A stretch of DNA of 64,000 nucleotides from positions 1 through 64,000 of the forward strand of contig QEXY01000114.1 in the NCBI GenBank assembly GCA_003130875.1, written 5' to 3'. Made by a program: the position numbers and the translations under genes. Under the pieces are notes generated by a model. It saw only the letters and a list, made by a program, of their open reading frames with translations, did not search any database and was not told where the DNA came from. This document shows positions 26,873 to 35,511 of this stretch, piece after piece. Positions within the stretch are counted from its first letter, which is position 1. Every line of letters starts with the position of its first letter. Origin of the DNA: Ardenticatenia bacterium (lineage in GTDB: Bacteria > Chloroflexota > Anaerolineae > 4572-78 > NAK82).

Positions 26873-27910
26873 ATGCATATCGTGGATTTGCGCAGTGACA
26901 CGGTGACACTCCCTTCTCCGACGATGCGCGAGGCAATTGCAACGGCGGAGCTGGGGGATGATGTCTTTGGGGAAGATCCAACGGTCAATCGCCTGGAAGC
27001 GATGGCTGCGGAACGCCTCGGCAAAGAGGCAGCTATGTTGGTGATGAGCGGCACGATGGCCAATCTGGTGTCCGTGTTGACCCATTGTGGCCGAGGTGAC
27101 GAGATCATTGTGGGAGACAAGGCGCATATCTTCCTGGACGAGGCAGGAGGGTGTTCTGCCTTGGGCGGTGTGCACTCCCATCAGGTGCCCAACCAGCCAG
27201 ACGGCACCCTTGCACTCGCCGATATCGAAGCGGCCGTGCGCGAAGACGACATCCACTTCCCACGTAGCAAGCTGATCTGCCTGGAGAATACCCATAATAT
27301 GTGCGGGGGTGTCTGTTTGACGCCGGACTATATGCACCAGGTGCGCCAGCTGGCAGATCAGTATGGCCTGATGATCCACCTGGACGGTGCGCGCATCTTC
27401 AACGCGGCTGTGGCGCTGGGCGTGGAAGTGAAAGAGCTGGCACGTGATGCGGACAGCGTGAGCTTTTGCTTGTCCAAAGGGCTTGCGGCACCAATAGGCT
27501 CGTTGGTGTGTGGCAGCCGCGACTTTATCAAAGCAGCGCGCCGTGTGCGCAAGGTGGTCGGGGGAGGCACTCGACAGGCAGGCATCATCGCTGCTGCCGG
27601 CATTGTGGCATTGGAACAAATGGTAGACCGGCTTGCGGAAGATCACGCCAACGCGCGTCTCCTGGCGGACGGACTGGCGAATATGCCAGGGATCACCCTT
27701 GACCTGACGCGAGTGCAGACCAACCTGGTGTTCTTCGAAGTCGCAGGGACGTTATGGACTGCTGCTGAATTCTGCGAACGCCTTGCTGTCCTTGGGGTGC
27801 TGATGCTCCCGCTCGGACGTTACACAGTGCGTGCCGTGACCCACTACGGTATCGAGCGCGCAGATGTTGAGCACGCACTCCGCACTGTCTCTCAGCTGTT
27901 GAAGGGCTGA
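26873..27910 (+). CDS. ltaE: Low-specificity L-threonine aldolase
   Basis: The 345-residue PLP enzyme cleaves L-threonine or L-allo-threonine to glycine and acetaldehyde. The start DLRSDTVTLPSPTMREA and the block DDVFGEDPTVNRLE are characteristic. PLP-binding Asp171 and Arg174 lie in HLDGARIFNAA, and the Schiff-base lysine is Lys202 in FCLSKGLAAP. All are intact. GGGGGA lies just before the ATG. The gene is followed 39 bases later by icd and may be cotranscribed with it. Confidence 0.93.
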   Translation: MHIVDLRSDTVTLPSPTMREAIATAELGDDVFGEDPTVNRLEAMAAERLGKEAAMLVMSGTMANLVSVLTHCGRGDEIIVGDKAHIFLDEAGGCSALGGVHSHQVPNQPDGTLALADIEAAVREDDIHFPRSKLICLENTHNMCGGVCLTPDYMHQVRQLADQYGLMIHLDGARIFNAAVALGVEVKELARDADSVSFCLSKGLAAPIGSLVCGSRDFIKAARRVRKVVGGGTRQAGIIAAAGIVALEQMVDRLAEDHANARLLADGLANMPGITLDLTRVQTNLVFFEVAGTLWTAAEFCERLAVLGVLMLPLGRYTVRAVTHYGIERADVEHALRTVSQLLKG

Positions 27911-27949
27911 AATCCATCATTCACTCAGACATGGGGGGATATTGTCCAT

Positions 27950-29194
27950 ATGCCGTTTGATAAGCTTGTGATTCCATCAACAGGCCAGCCCATCACTATA
28001 CACCAGGGCGTGTTGCGTGTGCCTGACAACCCTATCATCCTCTACATTGAGGGTGACGGCATCGGTCCCGATATTACCCGTGCCAGCATACGCGTGTGGG
28101 ATGCAGCCGTGCAGGCGGCATATGGCGGACAGCGCAAGATTGCCTGGATGGAAATCTTTGCCGGCGAGAAAGCAGCGGCATTGTACCACGGCGAGTATCT
28201 GCCGAACGAGACATTAGACGCCCTGCGGGAATTTAAAGTGGGGATCAAGGGACCGTTGACCACACCGGTCGGGGGCGGCATCCGCAGCCTCAATGTCACA
28301 TTGCGTCAGAAGCTGGATCTCTATGCATGTGTGCGACCGGTGCGCTGGTATCGCGGTGTACCCAGCCCGCTCAAACACCCTGAGAAGGTGGATGTGGTCA
28401 TCTTTCGCGAAAACACCGAGGATGTTTATGCCGGCATCGAGTACATGGCCGGCACTCCAGAGGCAGCCAAGCTGGAGAGGTTTCTCCGCGAAGAGCTCGG
28501 CGCCCATTTCTTTGAGAACTCCAGCATTGGCATCAAAGTAATGAGCGCTTTCGCCACCAAACGGTTGGTGCGCAAAGCAATCCGGTACGCCTTGGAGGAA
28601 GGCCGCCGCAGTGTAACCCTGGTGCACAAGGGGAACATCCAGAAGTTCACCGAAGGTGCTTTTCGCAATTGGGGCTATGAAGTCGCCCGCGAAGAGTTCG
28701 GTGACGTGACCTTGACCGAAGAGGAGCTTTGGGAGCAGTATGACGGCCAGCAGCCCGAAGGTAAGATCGTGATCAAAGACCGAATGGCGGATATCATGTT
28801 CCAGCAGATGTTGCTGCGTCCGGATGAATATGACGTCATTGCCACTCCTAATTTGAACGGCGATTATCTGAGCGATGCTGTGGCAGCCGAGGTGGGCGGG
28901 GTGGGCATTGCTCCCGGCGCCAACATCGGAGACGAGCTGGCCCTCTTTGAAGCCACCCATGGCACAGCACCCAAATATGCGAATCAAGACAAAGTGAACC
29001 CGGGCAGTCTCCTGTTCTCTGGGGTGATGCTGCTACGTCACATCGGGTGGCGAGAGGCAGCGGATCGGATTGTTCAAGCGTATGAGAAAACGGTCGCGCA
29101 GGGCATCGTCACGTACGATTTCGCACGTCTGATGCCGGATGCACGCGAGGTCCGCACGTCCGAATTTGCCTCGGCCATTATCAGCAACTTGTGA
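27950..29194 (+). CDS. icd: Isocitrate dehydrogenase (NADP type)
   Basis: The 414-residue enzyme oxidatively decarboxylates isocitrate to 2-oxoglutarate in the citric acid cycle. It aligns in length and blocks with E. coli Icd, including the substrate loop RSLNVTLRQ with Ser113 at the same position as the regulatory phosphoserine of E. coli. [28 protein letters not shown] and [24 protein letters not shown] are also present. Phosphorylation here is not implied, as no AceK gene is seen. Repeat copy 1, ending in a T-run, lies 30 bases after the stop and probably terminates transcription. Confidence 0.95.
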   Translation: MPFDKLVIPSTGQPITIHQGVLRVPDNPIILYIEGDGIGPDITRASIRVWDAAVQAAYGGQRKIAWMEIFAGEKAAALYHGEYLPNETLDALREFKVGIKGPLTTPVGGGIRSLNVTLRQKLDLYACVRPVRWYRGVPSPLKHPEKVDVVIFRENTEDVYAGIEYMAGTPEAAKLERFLREELGAHFFENSSIGIKVMSAFATKRLVRKAIRYALEEGRRSVTLVHKGNIQKFTEGAFRNWGYEVAREEFGDVTLTEEELWEQYDGQQPEGKIVIKDRMADIMFQQMLLRPDEYDVIATPNLNGDYLSDAVAAEVGGVGIAPGANIGDELALFEATHGTAPKYANQDKVNPGSLLFSGVMLLRHIGWREAADRIVQAYEKTVAQGIVTYDFARLMPDAREVRTSEFASAIISNL

Positions 29195-29223
29195 GCGTGT
29201 TTGGAAGCTCCAGGATGTTTTTG

Positions 29224-29313
29224 GAGGGTGTTGAAAAAGTCCCTTGACCGCTCAGATTTTCATAGGAAAATGGGTCAATAAAGCGGGTAACTAAAGAGTT
29301 TTTCAACACCCTC
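29224..29313 (+). repeat. 90-bp palindromic repeat, copy 1
   Basis: The outer 15-bp arms GAGGGTGTTGAAAAA (29224-29238) and its complement (29299-29313) enclose a 60-bp core. TTTTTG occurs directly on both sides, like a 6-bp target duplication. The right arm is followed by T5, so the element can act as an intrinsic terminator after icd. Copy 2 (34661-34750) matches it in reverse orientation with about three differences; copy 3 (41136-41208) is in the same orientation and shortened. Confidence 0.85.
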
Positions 29314-29316
29314 TTT

Positions 29317-29345
29317 TTGACAGCTTGGAGGATATGAAGTATAAT
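29317..29345 (+). promoter_or_regulatory. Consensus promoter for the tRNA pair
   Basis: TTGACA (29317-29322), a 17-bp spacer and TATAAT (29340-29345) match the sigma70 consensus exactly. The -35 box begins in the T-run just outside repeat copy 1. Confidence 0.88.
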
Positions 29346-29365
29346 GTAAATAAGATTAAGGGTAA

Positions 29366-29449
29366 GCCGAGGTGGCGGAACAGGCAGACGCGCTGCGTTC
29401 AGGGCGCAGTGGGCATTGGCTCGTGTGGGTTCAAATCCCACCCTCGGCA
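29366..29449 (+). tRNA. tRNA-Leu (anticodon CAG)
   Basis: An 84-nt class II tRNA with acceptor GCCGAGG/CCTCGGC, discriminator A, a long variable arm and the loop TTCAGGG. The anticodon CAG (29400-29402) reads CUG. CCA is not encoded. Confidence 0.95.
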
Positions 29450-29457
29450 TCCAGCAA

Positions 29458-29529
29458 TGCGGGGTGGAGCAGTGGTAGCTCGCCAGGCTCATAACCTGGA
29501 GGTCGCAGGTTCGAATCCTGCCCCCGCTA
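29458..29529 (+). tRNA. Initiator tRNA-fMet (anticodon CAT)
   Basis: A 72-nt tRNA with anticodon CAT (29490-29492). Initiator traits are an unpaired 1-72 position (here T1 with T72), six GC pairs in the rest of the acceptor stem and an A11-T24 pair in the D stem. The anticodon stem is CCAGG/CCTGG, so the usual three consecutive G-C pairs are broken by A29-T41. It is eight bases after tRNA-Leu and shares its promoter. Confidence 0.85.
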
Positions 29530-29560
29530 TCCTTACGTAGATAAAACATCGCAGACAAGT

Positions 29561-29593
29561 AAGCCGTCACAGAGGGGGTGTGACGGCTTTTTT
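29561..29593 (+). terminator. Intrinsic terminator of the tRNA operon
   Basis: AAGCCGTCACA (29561-29571) pairs with TGTGACGGCTT (2979-29589 region, i.e. 29579-29589) around GAGGGGG and is followed by T's. It also lies beyond the end of qcrC on the opposite strand. Confidence 0.9.
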
Positions 29594-29656
29594 GCTTCTG
29601 CTCCCAGATGTCAAATTGTGTATGTCTTCGATGCTATGCTGGATCGCTGTCAGTTC

Positions 29657-30823
29657 TCATCGCAGTGTCGGGGTGACGACGGGACTGATGGGCTCTTGGG
29701 TTTGAATCACCTGTCCAGGTGTCCGTGCCGGCAGTGCACCCGCCTCGACCCAGCGCACGATGATCTCCAGTTTTTTTGGATCCAGCGGTCGTGTGGGGGG
29801 CATCGGTCCACCAGCCTCTATTTCCTCGCGATAAAGCATCCGCACCAGATTGCAGCTGAGATCACCACCTATAACATTAGGGGTATGGTCGCCCGTGGTC
29901 ATCACGCTGTGGTAATCCGTCATCACATAATTGTTCTGAGCCCTGCCCGGCCGATGACAGGCCACACAATAGCGCTTGAAGATCGGCTGCACATGGGTTT
30001 CGTAGTCCGGGATCTCTCCTGCAGCAAGCTCCGGAACTGGTTCGGGGGGTCGCTCGATCACGATACGATCATCCCAGCTGCGGATAAAGGTCACGATGGC
30101 GTCGATTTGGTCTCGACTCAGCTCACCCCCGTGCGCAAGGCCAAAAGGTGGCATGCCGAGATCGGGTTGCCCATAGTCGATGATGTTGTAGATGGTCTCA
30201 TCGGTGCGTGTGTAGAGAAAGTCACGGCTGTTAATCGGATCCAGCACCCTCCCTTCAAGGCCCTCCACCCCTTTCACCTCGCCACCCTCGCCTTCCGGCT
30301 GATGGCACTCGGCACATACGGTGGCGTAGAGTTCCTCGCCAATTGTCAAGCGTTCCTCGTAGGTAGTGCCAGGCGATTCTGGTTGAGGCGGTGTGGTGAC
30401 TGCCGCACGAATGGTCAAGCCGAGCATAATGAGCACAATGGCAGACATAACCCCACTGGCCACCGGACGGCGCAGCGGATGCCGCATCGGACGACGGTCG
30501 AAGAATGGCAGCAGGAAAAGCGCCAGGATCGCGGCCACGGGGATGACAAAGGTGCCGAGGAATTCGATCTCACCAGGGAAGAACTTGAGCAATTCAAAAA
30601 GGAAAAGAAAATACCATTCCGGACGGGGTACGTAGTTGGTGTCAAAGGGATCAGCCGGAGGTTCGGCGGACACCCCAACGAAAGTGGCCAGCCCAAGCAA
30701 CAGGAGAAACAGACCGAACATCACAACAATGTCCTTATAGATGATGTCCGGAAAGAAGTGGACGCCCCGCTCTTTCTCTTCGCGGTAACGGGCTAAGATG
30801 CGCTGCTTGTCTGAACCGTCCAC
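29657..30823 (-). CDS. qcrC: Menaquinol:cytochrome c reductase subunit QcrC-like: cytochrome b subunit IV fused to two cytochrome c domains
   Basis: This 388-residue protein combines three parts. Residues 1-140 match cytochrome b6f subunit IV, with three membrane helices and the quinol-site PEWY at 68-71. A class I cytochrome c domain has CAECH (170-174) with probable Met ligand 224. A second cytochrome c domain has CVACH (286-290) with a possible Met341 ligand. In Bacillus-type QcrC only one c heme is fused, so two is notable. It is the last gene of the leftward qcrA-qcrB-qcrC operon, and the c domains would pass electrons to a terminal oxidase or soluble carrier. Confidence 0.88.
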   Translation of the reverse strand: MDGSDKQRILARYREEKERGVHFFPDIIYKDIVVMFGLFLLLLGLATFVGVSAEPPADPFDTNYVPRPEWYFLFLFELLKFFPGEIEFLGTFVIPVAAILALFLLPFFDRRPMRHPLRRPVASGVMSAIVLIMLGLTIRAAVTTPPQPESPGTTYEERLTIGEELYATVCAECHQPEGEGGEVKGVEGLEGRVLDPINSRDFLYTRTDETIYNIIDYGQPDLGMPPFGLAHGGELSRDQIDAIVTFIRSWDDRIVIERPPEPVPELAAGEIPDYETHVQPIFKRYCVACHRPGRAQNNYVMTDYHSVMTTGDHTPNVIGGDLSCNLVRMLYREEIEAGGPMPPTRPLDPKKLEIIVRWVEAGALPARTPGQVIQTQEPISPVVTPTLR

Positions 30824-30871
30824 GGTGGGCTGATCCTTCCAGTGATCGACGGAAAAAGATACAAGATTTTG

Positions 30872-31528
30872 CTACTCATCACGCCGTGGGATATAGCTGA
30901 TGCCATTGCGAATGACAAGGTATAAATGCACGCCAATGGTGCTAAATAAGATGGCTGGCAGTATCCAAATATGGGCGCCGAAGAAGCGCGACAGGGTGAG
31001 GAACGAGAGCTCGGTCCCGCCCCGCAACACGCGAAGCAGAAACTCTCCCACCAGCGGAACAGTGCCCACGAGACTGGTGCCTACTGCGGTCGCCCAATAG
31101 GCACGCTGGTTCCAGGGAAGCAGATAACCGGTGAATCCCAGGCCGAGTGTCGTCAGCAGTAATACCACGCCGGTCACCCACGTTACTTCACGCGGATATT
31201 TGTAAGCACCGTAATAGAAGACACGCAGCATGTGCAGAAAGACAGTCAACACCATCAGCGTAGCGCCCCAGTGGTGAATCCCCCGGATTAACCAACCGAA
31301 GGCCACCTCGTTCATGATGTACTGGATGCTGTTGTACGCTTCTTCAGGGGTGGGCACATAGTACATGGTGAGCAAAATACCTGTCACCGCTTGCATCAGC
31401 GCCAGGAACAGGGAAGCGCTGCCCAAAGTGTACCACCAGTTGACCCGAGGCACCTTACGTTCGAAGACGACTCGCCAGACGGTCAGAAGGCCGGTGCGTT
31501 CGTCAAGCCAGGACACCAAGCCATTCAC
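30872..31528 (-). CDS. qcrB: Cytochrome b6-like subunit of the bc complex
   Basis: The 218-residue membrane protein has four helices and the paired heme-ligand histidines of cytochrome b6 (IRGIHHWGA and FLHMLR on helix B; FFGAHIWILP and GVHLYL on helix D). It binds two b hemes and forms the quinone sites together with subunit IV in the next gene. A conserved Cys for heme c(n) is not evident. Translation begins at a GTG at 31528, three bases after the Rieske stop, behind GAGGATTGAG, so it is coupled to that gene. Confidence 0.92.
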   Translation of the reverse strand: MNGLVSWLDERTGLLTVWRVVFERKVPRVNWWYTLGSASLFLALMQAVTGILLTMYYVPTPEEAYNSIQYIMNEVAFGWLIRGIHHWGATLMVLTVFLHMLRVFYYGAYKYPREVTWVTGVVLLLTTLGLGFTGYLLPWNQRAYWATAVGTSLVGTVPLVGEFLLRVLRGGTELSFLTLSRFFGAHIWILPAILFSTIGVHLYLVIRNGISYIPRRDE

Positions 31529-31531
31529 ACC

Positions 31532-32020
31532 TCAATCCTCCACATAGATGAAAAGCTGGCCATTCTCTACCTTGGTATCGAAACGATCGAGAGGACGCGG
31601 CGGAGGGCCACTGAGCACAGCGCCCTCACGGTCGAATATCCCGTCGTGACAAGGGCACACGAAGACACTCCGCTCAGGCGACCAGCGGACTTTGCAACTG
31701 AGATGGGTGCAAATATCCGAAAGCACCGTGACATCACCCGAATCCCTCAAGAGGGCATAGACAGTCCGGGTCATCTGCATGCGCTTCCAGCCTGTCTGTT
31801 TGAGGCGAGAGAAAGAACAAGGAGTGGGTATACCTGGCTGTAGCATCGACAACGGCACAAGGGAGACCCAGCCTGCAACACCGCTGGCACGTAAGGCCGG
31901 CGCTATCAGATAGCCAATGATGGGCAGGCCAACCAGGAGAGTGATCAACGCTCCCAATATGCCTGCCACGCTTGCCACAAACTCGCGTCGTCCGATGTAA
32001 TAGTCCGACCGCCAGTCCAT
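31532..32020 (-). CDS. qcrA: Rieske iron-sulfur protein of the bc complex
   Basis: The 162-residue protein has an N-terminal anchor (about 15-42) preceded by GRREF, a Tat-like twin arginine. The 2Fe-2S ligands are in CTHLSC (104-109) and CPCHDG (122-127). It accepts an electron from menaquinol and passes it to the c-type hemes. The ATG at 32020 lies about 42 bases after a strong promoter, though no good ribosome site is seen. A longer frame to 32218 would cross that promoter. First gene of the qcrABC operon. Confidence 0.92.
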   Translation of the reverse strand: MDWRSDYYIGRREFVASVAGILGALITLLVGLPIIGYLIAPALRASGVAGWVSLVPLSMLQPGIPTPCSFSRLKQTGWKRMQMTRTVYALLRDSGDVTVLSDICTHLSCKVRWSPERSVFVCPCHDGIFDREGAVLSGPPPRPLDRFDTKVENGQLFIYVED

Positions 32021-32068
32021 AGTGAATCGTAGCTTCGTCCCGCAACGAAGGTCAGCAAAGATGGCGGG

Positions 32069-32098
32069 ATTATAACATATGCGACTTATGTGCATCAA
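32069..32098 (-). promoter_or_regulatory. qcr operon promoter
   Basis: Reading leftward, TTGATG (32098-32093), an 18-bp spacer and consensus TATAAT (32074-32069). The rest of the gap to 32365 shows no further feature I can support. Confidence 0.7.
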
Positions 32099-32365
32099 AG
32101 CGAGGCGTAACATTTTCGGTCCGCTCGGGTTCTGTCTATTAGGCATTATCATAATCTTCATCGGGAGAGCACAGTGAGTAGAAGGGCACCATCCGAGACA
32201 CGGGCAAGAAAGCATCACAATGACTCACAGCGGGTTTGCGCAAGGACAAGCCAATCGGTATCATCCGATGGCAGAACCGTCCTCGACCGCCGCTGACGAT
32301 GAACAAAAATGCTCGCGGTGTGGACAGGCGATTGGAGCACAATGGTCAGACTGATAGGAGGTTTC

Positions 32366-32794
32366 ATGTCTGAGAAAGTCGTCTTACGCCAGAAAAGCAA
32401 CTTTGACACAGAGCTGTGGGCCACGGATCCGGAGGATGCCCAGGCTCAGGAGCTCAAACCCGTGGAACATGTTTTTGCCCTAAGCCCTTATGGGATGCTG
32501 TTGGCCAGCTTAGCAGGTTGCACGGCAGTTTTGCTCACAACCTATGCGCGCAACCACCAGATTGGGCTGGAAGAAGTCGAGTTGCGTCTTCAATTCGACC
32601 GCGACTTTGCCAAGGACTGCGAGCACTGTGAGGAGATTGGCGATCTGAAAGAAATTATCGCTGAGGAGATCGTTTTCAAAGGCAATCTGACACCAGAACA
32701 GCGCAAGAAGCTCCTAGCCATCTCCCGCCACTGTCCCATCCATCGGATGGTGAGTGAGGGCATCGAAGTGCGGTCACGTGTTGTGGATGCGTAA
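32366..32794 (+). CDS. OsmC-family protein with extra CxxC motif
   Basis: The 142-residue OsmC-like protein has Cys52 (in LAGCTA) and Cys123 (in RHCPIHR), the usual reactive pair. In addition it carries CEHC at 85-88, which could bind metal or form a disulfide and is absent from the OsmC protein at 243. AGGAGG lies just before the ATG at 32366; the in-frame ATG at 32309 lacks a site. It is divergent from the qcr operon and followed by a convergent cupin gene. An organic-hydroperoxide role is plausible but unproven. Confidence 0.85.
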   Translation: MSEKVVLRQKSNFDTELWATDPEDAQAQELKPVEHVFALSPYGMLLASLAGCTAVLLTTYARNHQIGLEEVELRLQFDRDFAKDCEHCEEIGDLKEIIAEEIVFKGNLTPEQRKKLLAISRHCPIHRMVSEGIEVRSRVVDA

Positions 32795-32983
32795 TCAACG
32801 GTGAATCGAATAGGATCCGCTTCGCTATCTACTGATCATAGCTCGTAGAGCAATGTTCTGACGTCTAACTAGGATCCCGGCCGCTCAAGATGCAGTTACC
32901 GGGTTTCGGCGGGTTGGGTTATGCCTTTCAAGAGCGACACCGGGATGTCTCTGGGGAAAGAATAGAGGCCATTCCCCCTCCAT

Positions 32984-33355
32984 TCATTCATGTGCCGGCA
33001 CGATACAGAGGAATCCCAGCGCTTCGTCGCCCAATGGGGTGAACTGGTGCCACTCATTCCCCGGAATGTACACCACATCCCCCGCTTGTACCTCGACTAC
33101 TTCATCCCCCATACGCACTCGTGCGCATCCATGCAAAATGTACACTCCGTGTTCATGGGCATGCTGTTCCAAACGCGAGTGGCCACCCGGCGGAATGCAG
33201 AAATAGCGCAAACGAAAATTGTTGGAACCTTCATCTGGCCCCAACAATACCCGCTTGCTGCCACCTTTCATGTCGCCTGTCTCATAATGCTTTACCGGAA
33301 CGCCTTCCCAGTCATAGGCATCCGGTCGGCCGATAAATCGGTGTACTATGCCCAT
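32984..33355 (-). CDS. Single-domain cupin protein
   Basis: The 123-residue protein has a conserved beta-barrel cupin: motif 1 PGGHSRLEQHAHEHG with metal-binding His65, His67 and a nearby acidic/His residue, and motif 2 GDVVYIPGNEWHQF with His103. It probably binds a divalent metal; small cupins may be isomerases, dioxygenases or sugar-binding regulators. The ATG at 33355 is preceded by AGAGGAG. It lies 23 bases after the mannitol-1-phosphate-dehydrogenase-like gene in the same direction, so it may assist the same sugar pathway. Confidence 0.85.
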   Translation of the reverse strand: MGIVHRFIGRPDAYDWEGVPVKHYETGDMKGGSKRVLLGPDEGSNNFRLRYFCIPPGGHSRLEQHAHEHGVYILHGCARVRMGDEVVEVQAGDVVYIPGNEWHQFTPLGDEALGFLCIVPAHE

Positions 33356-33378
33356 CGTGTTTTCTCCTCTGAGCAAGG

Positions 33379-34599
33379 TTATGGAACGTTAACGCTTTCA
33401 GTCGCATTCGCACCAAGCCGCATATTTTTTATCTCGGCATACGCAGCTACCACAGCTGTAACGACATCTTCCTCTTCCGGACCCAGCTGACAAATCTCGC
33501 GCACGGCAACCTCGATCCCGCACTGGACGATGCGCTCCTGGATGGCCACAGCACTCGGATCACATGCATTGCGGTACAAAAAGGCAACAGCGGTCGCGCG
33601 GACCAGATGGGGTGTCGGAATAGCATGCTTACGTGCCAAGAGAATCGGACCGATCAGTCGATCCTCGCGCCGTAATTTGCGCATCGGGTCGGCTGCCTGG
33701 CGGCTGACACGATCACCTAGTGTCGGGTTGTTGGTCTGGTACACGACGCCCTCATTCCAGCGGGCCATTTCGTCCGCCGAAAAGTGGCACTCTGCCTGGA
33801 GTGCCCGACTAGACTCATCCAACGCGCCCAGTGCTTCCTTGCGCACCTGCGCGTCGGCTAGACAATCCACGATGTGCTCATAACCATATAGGGCGCCCCA
33901 ATAGGCGAGCGCGGCGTGGAAGGTATTGTAGGAGTAGAGTTTGCGCATTTCTTCAGCGCGCATATCGTCCACCAATCGCAGCCCGCGAACCGAGGGAATT
34001 GTGCCCTTGAAGGCATGCTGATCAACCGGCAACTCAGCGTAGCCGTTCGTCCACACTAGCAACGGATCGCGCCTGCGTTCTTCAGCGGGCGGCTCGACCA
34101 CCATACGGATGACCAAGCTTTCCACAATACCAACTTGCTGCTCAACGTAGGCCCGCAAGTCTTCCGGTAGCACAGCATGCAGGGCAGCACTGAACTCAAG
34201 TGCCGCATGAGCCAGATTCGTGCATAAGATGATATCCAGCGGAGCGGATGGTCGCAGGGTGCAGCGCCGTTGCAGTCCTGGGATCATCTGGGCAGCCACT
34301 GTCGCAAAATCGCGCGGAAACACGGCCAATGCCATCAAATCAGCACCTGCCAGTGCCTGAGCAACCTCTTCCGTCTGCGCCGTGCTGAACGCCTCGTAGC
34401 CGTAGATGACCAGATCGTCCCGTTTCTCCACTCCTTCAGCGCGTACCACCGTATAGCGTCCTGCTCGCCTGAGCTGGGCGATCAGCTCCTCGGAGGCATC
34501 GACGAAGGTGATGTGATAGCCGGACGTTTGGAACAGATCAGCCAAGAAACCGCGACCGATGCGACCAGCTCCCCAGATCAGGATGTTTGGATCTCCCAT
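33379..34599 (-). CDS. Mannitol-1-phosphate 5-dehydrogenase-like polyol dehydrogenase
   Basis: The 406-residue protein belongs to the long-chain mannitol dehydrogenase family. It has an N-terminal GAGRIGRGF nucleotide-binding motif and the catalytic Lys220, Asn225 and His228 in KLYSYNTFH. Relatives interconvert mannitol 1-phosphate and fructose 6-phosphate, or similar hexuronate/polyol pairs. No PTS genes are nearby, so the exact substrate is open. The ATG at 34599 follows GGGAG. The gene starts a two-gene unit with the cupin. Confidence 0.8.
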   Translation of the reverse strand: MGDPNILIWGAGRIGRGFLADLFQTSGYHITFVDASEELIAQLRRAGRYTVVRAEGVEKRDDLVIYGYEAFSTAQTEEVAQALAGADLMALAVFPRDFATVAAQMIPGLQRRCTLRPSAPLDIILCTNLAHAALEFSAALHAVLPEDLRAYVEQQVGIVESLVIRMVVEPPAEERRRDPLLVWTNGYAELPVDQHAFKGTIPSVRGLRLVDDMRAEEMRKLYSYNTFHAALAYWGALYGYEHIVDCLADAQVRKEALGALDESSRALQAECHFSADEMARWNEGVVYQTNNPTLGDRVSRQAADPMRKLRREDRLIGPILLARKHAIPTPHLVRATAVAFLYRNACDPSAVAIQERIVQCGIEVAVREICQLGPEEEDVVTAVVAAYAEIKNMRLGANATESVNVP

Positions 34600-34660
34600 A
34601 GCGTGTATCTCCCGGCACAATCCTAGGCGCACTGTAGGAATCTGTCAATCTCATAGGGAT

Positions 34661-34750
34661 GAGAGTGTTGAAAAACTCTTTAGTTACCCGCTTTATTGGC
34701 CCATTTTCCTATGAAAATCTGATCGGTCAAGGGACTTTTTCAACACCCTC
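34661..34750 (-). repeat. 90-bp palindromic repeat, copy 2
   Basis: This is the reverse complement of copy 1 with about three substitutions in 90 bp, in the gap between two divergent genes. Flanks are GGGAT and AGGAT, an imperfect duplication. In this position it cannot serve as a terminator for either neighbour, which argues for a mobile origin. Confidence 0.85.
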
Positions 34751-34761
34751 AGGATTTGTTT

Positions 34762-34790
34762 TTGACCTGCCTTCGGAAGCGCCGTAGAAT
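34762..34790 (+). promoter_or_regulatory. Promoter of the trkA pair
   Basis: TTGACC (34762-34767), a 17-bp spacer and TAGAAT (34785-34790). The predicted start is near 34797, just before a hairpin. Confidence 0.65.
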
Positions 34791-34801
34791 CAACAATGTG
34801 G

Positions 34802-34832
34802 TGCCCACGACGGGGTGAGAAGTGGGCATTTT
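34802..34832 (+). other. Terminator-like hairpin in the trkA leader
   Basis: TGCCCAC (34802-34808) and GTGGGCA (34822-34828) form a 7-bp stem followed by TTTT. It lies between promoter and start codon, as an attenuator would. Confidence 0.45.
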
Positions 34833-34858
34833 GTGCTTCATGAGGAGATGAGATTTAA

Positions 34859-35509
34859 ATGAACGTTATTGTGATAGGTTGTGGACGGTTTGGCGCCGAA
34901 CTGGCTTCGCGCCTGTGCCGCAAGGGACATCAAGTATCCGTGATCGATCAGGCCGCAGCGGCCTTTGAGAACCTCGATCCGGACTTCCGTGGACGTCTTG
35001 TCGAGGGAGATGTGTTATCCCAAGATGTGCTCCATCGCGCCGGGATCGAACATGCTGATGGTGTGGCAGTGGTCACGAACTCGGATACTTTGAACGCGGT
35101 GGTCGGCCATGTGGCGCGCACCGTGTATCATGTGCCCAATGTGGTGGTGCGAAATTACGATCCTGCCTGGCGGCCCACCTATGAGGCATTTGGTCTCCAG
35201 GTCGTCAGCTCGGTGAGCTGGGGAGCGCAGCGCGTTGAAGATTTGCTTGTCCAGCCGGATATCCGCACCGTCTTTTCTGCAGGTAACGGTGAGATTGAAA
35301 TCTACGAGTTTCGTGTGCCGCCGCGTTGGCATGGGCGCAAACTCAACGAGCTGTTGCCCGATCTCCCATGTGGTGTCGTTGCGCTGACACGTGCCGGACG
35401 TGCCTCGTTGCCCACCTGTGACGTCACCTTGGAGACGGACGATGTGGTGTACTTCAGCACCACTTTAGAGGGGGTGCAGGCATTGCACCGCCTCTTCAAG
35501 GAGGGTTGA
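34859..35509 (+). CDS. trkA: TrkA-like potassium channel/transporter regulatory subunit (first of a pair)
   Basis: The 216-residue protein has a TrkA-N (RCK) Rossmann domain (MNVIVIGCGRFGAELA, then DQ at the end of strand 2) and a TrkA-C domain from about 140. Such subunits sit in the cytoplasm, bind NAD(H) or adenine nucleotides and gate a membrane K+ transporter. A second TrkA gene follows immediately. No TrkH/KtrB membrane subunit is in the window, so the partner is encoded elsewhere. A terminator-like hairpin lies in the leader. Confidence 0.88.
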   Translation: MNVIVIGCGRFGAELASRLCRKGHQVSVIDQAAAAFENLDPDFRGRLVEGDVLSQDVLHRAGIEHADGVAVVTNSDTLNAVVGHVARTVYHVPNVVVRNYDPAWRPTYEAFGLQVVSSVSWGAQRVEDLLVQPDIRTVFSAGNGEIEIYEFRVPPRWHGRKLNELLPDLPCGVVALTRAGRASLPTCDVTLETDDVVYFSTTLEGVQALHRLFKEG

Positions 35510-35511
35510 TC

